Below the pieces are notes generated by a model, which was not told the origin of the DNA, did no database searches, and saw only the letters and a program-made list of their open reading frames with translations. The position numbers were made by a program, and so were the translations under genes. Below, in pieces: positions 1-5,207 of a stretch of 5,207 bases of DNA (its first letter is position 1; the number at the start of each line of letters is the position of its first letter). Origin of the DNA: Dehalococcoidales bacterium (GTDB taxonomy: Bacteria > Chloroflexota > Dehalococcoidia > Dehalococcoidales > UBA3254); NCBI GenBank assembly GCA_028718465.1, contig JAQULX010000250.1, forward strand, positions 1 through 5,207, given 5' to 3'.

Positions 1-29
1 TAAGAAACAAGTCAGTTCACTGCTTATTT

Positions 30-1115
30 CTAGGGAAGGTTGGCGATCTGATGCGCCACTACTGTCAAATGGTGGTTAATACCTGCTCGAAGCCATGTTT
101 CGGTACTTCCTGTTCCTTTGATTGACGGGCTTCTTATGTATGCAGTGAAGTGTTTGGCTTTATCTGCAATGTATTTATCACCATAGCTAAAACCTTCTCC
201 GTAAAATCGGTTATCGTTTACTAATAGTGCAGCGTTAGCTAAATACTTGTCGTATTTCTGCTTTTGTCCCTTCATTATTAACCACTCATCTTCCAGCGTG
301 TATTTAATACTCGTAGTGGGCGGGAAGAATTGCGTAATATCCTGGTAAATTGGGTACTGTATCGTATAATCCGAGAACGTGGGTTTTCTTCGTAGTTCTT
401 TGCTGATGGTTAAATTCTTCCAGTTTTGCCAGCCGATGCGCGGTTTTAAATTTTCTTCATCAATATAACATTGGGACAAATTTTCAGGGAAGGAACCACC
501 TGCAAAAATGAAGCTACGCCATTTTGACACGTCGGGAAGAGTTTGGCATAAATTCAAATATCTCTTATATTTATTCGAATTCTCCCCAGTTTCTTTAATG
601 TCTACCATTAAGTCAATGTCTATCTCTTTCAAACCTGAATTCGACATTATTTCAGTAATAGATCTATTCAGTTTGTTGGGGTCCGAAAAGTCAGGACATA
701 TCAATCTCAAGCATATCCCGCTTCCGTGATCTCTCGCTATTGAGTAAGCCACTGTTTTAATTGCTGGGTCGTCGTCTAGATGAATAACCGGGATGAAAAC
801 ACCACCTAACAGGTAACCATTTCTTGAAATCAAGTCAAGGCTTTTAGCCTTAAGTGGAGTTGTGAATAATAAGCTAACGTCGATAAAAATAGGGGTTATG
901 CCCCATGCTGCAATAATCTTTCCTGGAATTTCTGGCAAATGTTCTTCAAATTTCTGAACAATTTCTTCAAGTGCATCTTCAGGATCATAATTGGACATCA
1001 CAAATTGGATTAACGGAGTGATATATTTCTTATGCTCCTTTGATAACACTGTCAAGGCGCCTTGTTCAGCACGCTTCCATTTTAATATTGGTACGTAATG
1101 CTTTGAATCAACCAT
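30..1115 (-). CDS. Beta family protein (Pfam Beta_protein type), third gene of the HigBA-ImmA operon
   Basis: The protein has 361 residues from the ATG at 1115. It matches, from memory, the Beta family (Pfam Beta_protein, named after a phage T4 protein), whose biochemical function is unknown. Family-like features are the N-terminal HYVPILKWKR (residues 6-15), ITPLIQ at 32-37, the hydrophobic strands IFIDVS (76-81) and DIDLMVD (about 166-172), FSDYTIQYP near 247, and the C-terminal WLRAGINHHL (341-350). The repeated short strands suggest an alpha/beta barrel-like fold, which is inference. No signal peptide or membrane segment is seen, so it is probably cytosolic. Start choice: a GTG at 1130 would add five residues (MELIK) and overlap the antitoxin gene by 10 bp. 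I prefer ATG 1115 because AGGTGG lies 11 nt before it and the family motif then starts close to the N-terminus. The protein is co-transcribed with the toxin-antitoxin pair, so it may be an effector or accessory partner. Only 29 bases follow the stop codon, so no terminator can be judged. Confidence 0.8.
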   Translation of the reverse strand: MVDSKHYVPILKWKRAEQGALTVLSKEHKKYITPLIQFVMSNYDPEDALEEIVQKFEEHLPEIPGKIIAAWGITPIFIDVSLLFTTPLKAKSLDLISRNGYLLGGVFIPVIHLDDDPAIKTVAYSIARDHGSGICLRLICPDFSDPNKLNRSITEIMSNSGLKEIDIDLMVDIKETGENSNKYKRYLNLCQTLPDVSKWRSFIFAGGSFPENLSQCYIDEENLKPRIGWQNWKNLTISKELRRKPTFSDYTIQYPIYQDITQFFPPTTSIKYTLEDEWLIMKGQKQKYDKYLANAALLVNDNRFYGEGFSYGDKYIADKAKHFTAYIRSPSIKGTGSTETWLRAGINHHLTVVAHQIANLP

Positions 1116-1120
1116 TTTTA

Positions 1121-2332
1121 TTAATTCCACCTTTCCTTGGGGAAATACTGCCTGACTTTGGCTTCGTTGACAATCTTATTCAAGTACATATACTTCTTTC
1201 CTTTGTATCTTATCTGCCCAGCAATGATAGCAACATTTACTCCAAGTTCGTTTGCAAGACTTTTTGCTGCCATAGATGAAGGAATTAATCTAGCAGGGCT
1301 TACTTCCCATTTAGCTTTTGGTAGAAGAGCTTCCTCAGCCATTTCATCGGCCTCGCGTTCTTTATCATCTAAGTTAATTGCCTTTATTCCTTCTATTTCA
1401 TCGAAAAAAAGACAGATATTCTGATTGAAATGTAACGTGATATGTGCAAGTTCATGCATTAAAGTAAACCAAAAGTTATCTAACCGATCATATCGGAGAG
1501 TAATTCCGATAACCGGGTTATCCTTGTTAATCAAAATTGCTGCTCCATCAAGATATGTTTTAGGGAAATGAGGCTCAATAACCAAAATAATTCCGTTCTC
1601 TTTCAGGTACTCCTGAGCTAATATCGGACCATTTTCCTCTTTACTTTTTACTGCAAGTTCTTGCATGAAACTGAGAGTGATAACGCCTTGTTTATATTTG
1701 TGAGGTGTTTGTATTCTCTGGGCTTTTTTAAAAACTTGAGTGGCCCATGCACTAAGAGCATGTTTGTCTGTAAGCGGTGATGCTCTGTAGTGGGATTTAC
1801 GAAGCATTCCTACAAATTTTAATTCATTACCCACAGGTGAAAAGAAATTTCGCAACAATGCACTCTTGCTATTTCTTTTGAGTGAGTCGCTACCGAAATA
1901 ACCTCGTTTTTCCATCTCTGTTAAAAGACGATTATTCCACGTCTCATACTCTGGCTCCGCGCTAAATTCTGGTTTTTGTAGAAGCACTTTTGCTGGAATT
2001 CCGAGTCCTTCAGACAATGCCCTTACCATATCAAGAGTCATCTGGCGTTTACCTGAAAGAATTTCTGATACTCTACTTCTACTTCCAATGTACGGAATCA
2101 AATCAGCGGCTTTAAGATTAGCCTGCTCCATTCTAAATTTTATTGCTTCAATTGGGTCAGGAAGTATCTCTGGAAATACCCTGGCTTCGTAATCTTGGAT
2201 AAGAATACTAAGGAGACTCAGTTGTTCGCCTTCCACAGAATCCGGTTGTGGATCAAGAGTAATTAGATCCTCAGCCATTTTGAGAGCTTCCTTATAGTCT
2301 TGTTCAGTTTTTATAACTTTAATTTTGTTCAT
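1121..2332 (-). CDS. higA: HigA-type HTH antitoxin fused to ImmA/IrrE family metallo-endopeptidase
   Basis: The protein has 403 residues. Residues 1-60 look like the HigA N-terminus (QDYKEALKMAEDLITLD, then LSLLSILIQDYEA and PDPIEAIKFRME). A helix-turn-helix of the XRE/HigA kind follows at about 70-119, with SRSRVSEILSGKRQMTLDM as its recognition part. A middle region (125-230) leads into an ImmA/IrrE peptidase domain at about 235-385. The zinc motif HELAH is intact at 293-297, and EREAD at 325-329 supplies the expected third ligand, so the active site looks functional. In known families HigA binds HigB and represses its own promoter, while ImmA/IrrE proteins cleave phage or stress repressors. 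Here both functions sit on one chain. The gene starts 6 bp after the higB stop codon, so it is translated from the same mRNA; no clear Shine-Dalgarno is seen before its ATG. Self-cleavage or cleavage of a partner on a signal is inference. Such HTH-ImmA fusions do occur elsewhere, so the call is firm but the mechanism is not. Confidence 0.88.
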   Translation of the reverse strand: MNKIKVIKTEQDYKEALKMAEDLITLDPQPDSVEGEQLSLLSILIQDYEARVFPEILPDPIEAIKFRMEQANLKAADLIPYIGSRSRVSEILSGKRQMTLDMVRALSEGLGIPAKVLLQKPEFSAEPEYETWNNRLLTEMEKRGYFGSDSLKRNSKSALLRNFFSPVGNELKFVGMLRKSHYRASPLTDKHALSAWATQVFKKAQRIQTPHKYKQGVITLSFMQELAVKSKEENGPILAQEYLKENGIILVIEPHFPKTYLDGAAILINKDNPVIGITLRYDRLDNFWFTLMHELAHITLHFNQNICLFFDEIEGIKAINLDDKEREADEMAEEALLPKAKWEVSPARLIPSSMAAKSLANELGVNVAIIAGQIRYKGKKYMYLNKIVNEAKVRQYFPKERWN

Positions 2333-2338
2333 ATTTAT

Positions 2339-2626
2339 CTAACCCAATTTCCAATTCTCATATTCCTTATGTGTGCCAATATTTTTAATTAGAACTATCC
2401 CATTCTTGTAACTAATCTGTGTCCATAACCTATACTTGTTTCCACAAATATCGAAAATTACTTGCTGATTCCCCAAAATGCTTGCCTTGGGATACCTGTA
2501 CTTAAGTTCATACGGGGCTTTCCAGTTCGCCCCTTCAACTTCTGCCAACCAAGAGCCACTTTGTGATCGAGCATCAGCATGTTTTTCTATAAAATCATAC
2601 AGTAATTGTTTTCCGAGTAATTTCAT
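2339..2626 (-). CDS. higB: Type II toxin-antitoxin system toxin, HigB family
   Basis: The protein has 95 residues, the usual size for the HigB_toxin family (RelE-like fold). Members are typically ribosome-associated mRNA endonucleases that stop translation. Family-like stretches are LLYDFIEKHADA (8-19), the NWKAP motif and following helix (34-45), the paired strands VIFDICGNKYRLW (56-68), and IKNIGTHKEY near the C-terminus (80-89). Basic and His residues in these blocks (K64, R66, H86) are the likely RNA-contacting or catalytic positions, by analogy only. The gene comes first in the operon, in the toxin-before-antitoxin order typical of higBA, with its antitoxin 6 bp downstream. A strong promoter lies about 43 bp upstream. 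The bases just before the ATG (ACAAGACAAATC) hold no good Shine-Dalgarno, so toxin translation may be kept low. It appears intact. Confidence 0.85.
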   Translation of the reverse strand: MKLLGKQLLYDFIEKHADARSQSGSWLAEVEGANWKAPYELKYRYPKASILGNQQVIFDICGNKYRLWTQISYKNGIVLIKNIGTHKEYENWKLG

Positions 2627-2637
2627 GATTTGTCTTG

Positions 2638-2688
2638 TAGTTACTTATATTTAGTTCCCATATTGGGAATAATATACCAAGTAACTTG
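2638..2688. promoter_or_regulatory. Nested inverted repeats, probable HigA operators
   Basis: Three palindromic elements lie around the promoter. The central one, TTCCCATATTGGGAA (2655-2669), has 6-bp arms and spans the predicted transcription start. A perfect palindrome, CAAGTAACTTG (2678-2688), sits in the -35/-10 spacer. A related element, AGTTACTT (2639-2646), lies in the leader and is the inverted copy of AAGTAACT (2679-2686). The outer pair is centred on almost the same point as the central palindrome (2662.5 against 2662), with about 20 bp, or two helix turns, on each side. This arrangement fits cooperative binding of dimeric HTH proteins, most likely the HigA-ImmA protein encoded in the operon. 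Binding itself is inferred. Confidence 0.6.
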
Positions 2689-2697
2689 TAATGTCAA
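2669..2697 (-). promoter_or_regulatory. Sigma70-like promoter of the higBA-beta operon
   Basis: Read on the minus strand, a perfect -35 box TTGACA (2697-2692) is followed by a 17-bp spacer and a -10 box TATTAT (2674-2669), which matches TATAAT at 5 of 6 positions. Transcription would start near 2662, giving a leader of about 36 nt before the higB ATG at 2626. The spacer and the start-site region are covered by inverted repeats, so a bound repressor would block RNA polymerase directly. Confidence 0.75.
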
Positions 2698-2794
2698 GGG
2701 ATTATCCGGGATGTATTTACACAAGAGCAAGATATAAAAATTGGAGATGGAAATTATGATTGTGAACCCAGCCAAGAAAGACTATTGAAAAGAA

Positions 2795-3008
2795 TTACCA
2801 CAGCGGATTGTAAATCCTCTCGATAAACAATTTCGGACGCACGCCAAGTTCGGCTAGACGCTTCTTTTCTTGGTCCTTAATGTAAGCCCGCGTAATCATT
2901 CTTGCCAATATTCTGAGACCATCATCACGTGCTCTGTTCTGGGCTTAATTCAGGAGATGGATTAATATGTTCCGGTCTTTGGCTTGTATCGTTCTCATCA
3001 GGCTTCAT
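2795..3008 (-). pseudogene. Small unrecognised gene split by a frameshift
   Basis: From ATG 3008 one frame reads 27 codons (MKPDENDTSQRPEHINPS..., ending SPEQST) to a TGA at 2927-2925. In the frame one base further on, an open stretch starts within that end and runs 45 codons from GCA 2932 (ARDDGLRILARMITRAYIKD...) to a TAA at 2797-2795. It ends in IERIYNPLW. Skipping one base near 2931-2937 joins them into a protein of about 70 residues: a polar, proline-rich head followed by a basic amphipathic helix region with a charged KDQEKKRLAELG segment. GAAGGA lies 11 nt before the ATG. The composition looks protein-like and much better than the opposite-strand reading frame over the same bases. I do not recognise the family. 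Possible explanations are a true decayed gene, a sequencing error, or (less likely) programmed frameshifting; no classical slippery heptamer is seen. Confidence 0.45.
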
Positions 3009-3219
3009 TTTATTCGTTTTCCTTCGACATTTGACAATATCGTATTGCGTTTAACCCAGCAATTTGTCGAACGAGAGACAGCCTACTTTATCTCCACCAA
3101 AAAGGGACAATACCTAGAACCCCTCCATCAGGGAGAGTATTTTCCGTGGCCTCTGGTTTAGGATATTACGCCAATATATGCTACTATTTTCCTAATAGCA
3201 GATTACGAAGGTAAATGGA
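3009..3219. other. Divergent intergenic gap upstream of the 595-residue gene
   Basis: This gap separates the leftward small broken gene from the rightward large gene. No convincing coding sequence is seen on either strand. A TTGACA hexamer occurs at 3031-3036 on the plus strand but has no matching -10 box at 16-18 bp. A weak extended -10 (TG-C-TACTAT, 3179-3187) overlaps a small inverted repeat, CTATT/AATAG (3185-3199). That repeat could be an operator for the downstream gene, but support is weak. Confidence 0.3.
3207..3212 (+). promoter_or_regulatory. Ribosome binding site of the 595-residue gene
   Basis: GAAGGT lies 7 nt before the ATG at 3220. It decides that start over the ATG at 3214, which is in another frame and meets a stop codon after nine codons. 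It is a better site than those before the higB and higA starts. Confidence 0.55.
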
Positions 3220-5007
3220 ATGCCTTCAACAGACCAAGAGTTAAGATGCATCAGCTTTGCCTGTAAATGCCTTGGGGAACAATACGGAGGCAACTGGACT
3301 ATCCAGGAAAACCTGGATGACCACAGCCTACCGGAGCCAACCCCAGAGGTGATTGTCGGCAATGGCGTGATTACGGCTGCGGTCGAAGTAAAGCGGATTA
3401 TAGACTTCGCTTCTCGGGATTACATTGCATATCTTCGTAACAATGAAAGAGTCCTTACGCCATCTTGCGGTGGTTCTTACTATCTCTGTCCGGCGCTCGG
3501 GTTCAGCCTTCCAATGTCTTCCAGACTGCAACGACTCGTCAAAAAGGAGATAGGTCGGGTCGCCCCGGCCCTTAGTCCAGGTCAGAAGGGAGCTATCCGA
3601 ATCCCGCGACAAGGCCACATCTCCCTGATTTCTTCGTCTGGCCCACCGTTCATAAGCTGCCTGCATGGTTGCCCGTACTCTGACCTGATGAGCCGCATCA
3701 GGGAAAGAATCTCAGGAGAATTCATGCTTATTGATGAGGCTTTAGAGCACTCTTTCATTACGCAGGAGTGCAAAGATGCCTTTGAGGAAGCCGTAGTTGC
3801 CGCATGTAATAGGAGTCTCGAAGGCGATACTGGCGACTTCAATTGGGACGAGGAGTGGGAGCTTGTCAGAACTGCCAACGATGATGGCTCTCACGGCAGC
3901 GTTTGGGTACTCGCTACTACTGGCGCACATTCTATGCAGGCATCAGTCGAGCAGTGTGTCCATGCTGCCCTCGATAACGCCGTTCGGAAGTTCAGGAGAA
4001 CGCCTCCCTGGGCGAAGATACAGGTTATCGTGTTGGAGGCCTCGTCAATGGCCCCGGCGAGTCTGGCAGCCAGTGCGGTCAAGACCTTCCAGTCGCAGGA
4101 TAAAGGACTTATCAACCACTTCCTCATTGTCGAAGGCGAGGACGTCAAAGAAGCCAGCGCCATCGTGGCTTCCTTGGAGCTGGAAGCCGCTGCAGAACAG
4201 CAACGCCAGCAGACGCATATTCTCGAATCACCCGTATCAGAAGCGCGAGTGCAGAGATTCGAGGACGACTACCTGAAAGGGCGGCGAGAGATAGGGGCGA
4301 CCGAGAAGGTATTCAGGTACTATGGCGCATTCCAACACAAGACTATGCCCAACCGCCTGGCAAGCTTCGGCTTCAATACACTGGTCAACAAGGGCCCATT
4401 CGTTGACGGCTCCAACTGGCTTGACCTGCGAGGGTGGGAGTTCGCCGTAGTGGAAGAGCGCTATCTGCTCAATAAGCTGCACGACGGTCTTGTAGAGTCC
4501 ATCAACCATACCGGCCAAACAATGCCTGGCACAGTTGCCGCACAGCCAGAGAGAATCCTCGACGCTGCCAAGAGGATGGCTGACTTGTTGGGCGAACGTC
4601 GCAAAAGCCTGATAGTGATAGCCGCCCATCTGGACATTGACGCCATTGTCTCGCTCGAAAAGGCGCTAACTACCCCAAGGTGGGAACTTGCCAATGAACT
4701 CAGAACAAATCGGATTTTAGGCAAGTACGAGGACTGCCCTGTACTTCACCTAAACGACCAGGATTCGAGGAGCCTCTACATTGTAGACATACCGTTGTTT
4801 GCGTCTCTCATTCAATATGACCCTTTGGTGGATTTGCAGGTATCGGAAATAGACGAGGTAACCGCAAAGCGGATGCTGGACGACAATCCCGACTTCAAAT
4901 TAGATGTGGGCACCCTTATTTCTATGGTTCATCTTGTCCTATACCAGTCTTATGTGATTCAGATTCATGACCGAGAAGCAGTTTGGGCTGCCAAGTTCTC
5001 AATTTGA
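3220..5007 (+). CDS. Hypothetical protein, 595 residues, with PD-(D/E)XK nuclease-like N-terminus
   Basis: I do not recognise a named family. Near the N-terminus the order is a helix with E20, a strand with P42-E43 (TPEVIVGNG), then a strand with E56-V-K58 (AAVEVKRI). This order and spacing are those of the PD-(D/E)XK nuclease core, with Glu in place of the usual Asp. Further regions are a basic stretch (101-131), a strand-rich middle (IQVIVLEASS near 267-276; INHFLIVEGED near 298-308), and a charged helical linker rich in Glu, Gln and Ala at about 309-360, which may form a coiled coil. The C-terminal part holds aromatic motifs (FRYYGAFQHK, 365-374; WLDLRGWEFAVVEERYLL, 400-417). There is no signal peptide or membrane segment, so it is probably cytosolic. 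It stands alone on the plus strand, has its own ribosome binding site, and is richer in GC than the operon to its left. A DNA-processing or defence role is only suggested by the nuclease-like motif and the neighbours. Coding is certain; function is not. Confidence 0.85.
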   Translation: MPSTDQELRCISFACKCLGEQYGGNWTIQENLDDHSLPEPTPEVIVGNGVITAAVEVKRIIDFASRDYIAYLRNNERVLTPSCGGSYYLCPALGFSLPMSSRLQRLVKKEIGRVAPALSPGQKGAIRIPRQGHISLISSSGPPFISCLHGCPYSDLMSRIRERISGEFMLIDEALEHSFITQECKDAFEEAVVAACNRSLEGDTGDFNWDEEWELVRTANDDGSHGSVWVLATTGAHSMQASVEQCVHAALDNAVRKFRRTPPWAKIQVIVLEASSMAPASLAASAVKTFQSQDKGLINHFLIVEGEDVKEASAIVASLELEAAAEQQRQQTHILESPVSEARVQRFEDDYLKGRREIGATEKVFRYYGAFQHKTMPNRLASFGFNTLVNKGPFVDGSNWLDLRGWEFAVVEERYLLNKLHDGLVESINHTGQTMPGTVAAQPERILDAAKRMADLLGERRKSLIVIAAHLDIDAIVSLEKALTTPRWELANELRTNRILGKYEDCPVLHLNDQDSRSLYIVDIPLFASLIQYDPLVDLQVSEIDEVTAKRMLDDNPDFKLDVGTLISMVHLVLYQSYVIQIHDREAVWAAKFSI

Positions 5008-5207
5008 TGGGAGTGTCGGCCGTCAAACCTTCATTATTCCATAGAAAAAACCAGCCGAAAGGTTCTTGCTTTCGTACCGTATGCTCTACCAATCGCTAAA
5101 AAGCACTCTATTTCAAAGCTAAATCGCTTGTTTTAGAGAGCTTATTTTTTAGTTTTGCTAACATTTTGCAAACCAAAATAAGCTAAAATTGTGATCTAAC
5201 AACAGGT
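5008..5207. other. Non-coding AT-rich tail of the window
   Basis: No open reading frame of note is seen. Besides the long hairpin at 5139-5184, there is a short perfect hairpin, CGAAAG/CTTTCG (5056-5061 with 5069-5074, 7-nt loop), without a following T-run. AACCTT and AAGGTT also form a 6-bp inverted pair around 5027-5064. Base composition falls back to AT-rich right after the large gene. Confidence 0.4.
5139..5184. repeat. Long imperfect inverted repeat (hairpin) after the 595-residue gene
   Basis: AGCTTATTTT (5139-5148) and AAAATAAGCT (5175-5184) are perfect 10-bp inverted arms. Inside them GTTTTGC (5152-5158) pairs with GCAAAC (5168-5173) with one bulged base, leaving a loop of about 9 nt. 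The stem is AT-rich and no clean T-tract follows on either strand, so it is not a standard intrinsic terminator. It lies about 130 bp after the stop codon. It could be a weak terminator, a protein-binding site, or an end of a mobile element cut off by the window. Confidence 0.4.

Noticed and set aside
1..29. Weak hairpin (around CAGT/ACTG) after the Beta gene as an operon terminator
   Set aside because: The stem is short with a bulge and no proper T-tract, and the window ends before the region can be judged.
508..729. Plus-strand reading frames inside the Beta and antitoxin genes
   Set aside because: They lie opposite well-supported coding sequence and look like low-quality translations of the complementary strand.
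2748..2790. Tiny plus-strand frame starting MEIMIVNPAKKDY
   Set aside because: It has only 13 codons, no recognisable product and no conserved context that can be seen here.
2967..3161. Plus-strand reading frame of 64 codons
   Set aside because: It has no ribosome binding site and no family-like pattern, and it overlaps the minus-strand broken gene, which reads far better as protein.
5070..5110. tRNA-like piece on the minus strand (TTGGTAGAGCA, as in a tRNA D-arm)
   Set aside because: The matching 5' half of the D-stem is missing, no anticodon stem can be paired, and no T-arm consensus follows. Probably chance.
5157..5207. Possible integron attC or recombination site (TGCTAAC, ATCTAAC)
   Set aside because: ATCTAAC fits the short core pattern, but no partner GTTRRRY core is present and the hairpin lacks attC geometry.

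Overview
The window holds two blocks of unlike composition. The left half (about 1-2700) is AT-rich, with one spot count near 37% GC. It carries three genes packed on the minus strand. The right half (about 3220-5007) is clearly richer in GC, with spot counts from 40% to 65%. It carries one long plus-strand gene. The organism cannot be named from this sequence. The sigma70-like promoter, ATG/GTG starts and close gene packing show a bacterium, or a phage or mobile element of one. The mix of a toxin-antitoxin operon, a broken small gene and an unrecognised large gene looks like an accessory (island-type) region, not core genome.

Minus-strand operon, read right to left: a HigB-family toxin (2339-2626); after 6 bp, a HigA-type helix-turn-helix antitoxin fused to an ImmA/IrrE zinc metallopeptidase (1121-2332); then a 'Beta family' protein (30-1115 or 30-1130) whose start meets or overlaps the end of the antitoxin gene. 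A near-consensus promoter (TTGACA, 17 bp, TATTAT) lies just upstream of higB. It is overlaid by nested inverted repeats about 20 bp apart, as expected for autorepression by the HigA part. The likely logic is toxin plus antitoxin/repressor, with a protease domain that could sense a signal or clear the antitoxin. The Beta protein is a third, uncharacterised partner. The layout fits a tripartite toxin-antitoxin or phage-defence cassette; that role is inference.

Middle (2700-3219): no intact gene. On the minus strand there is a convincing small gene split by one frameshift (2795-3008). A 211-bp divergent gap lies between it and the plus-strand gene.

Right: a 595-residue protein (3220-5007) with a good ribosome binding site and no family that I recognise. 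Its first 60 residues fit the spacing of a PD-(D/E)XK nuclease core. The 200 bp after it are AT-rich and non-coding, with a long imperfect hairpin at 5139-5184.
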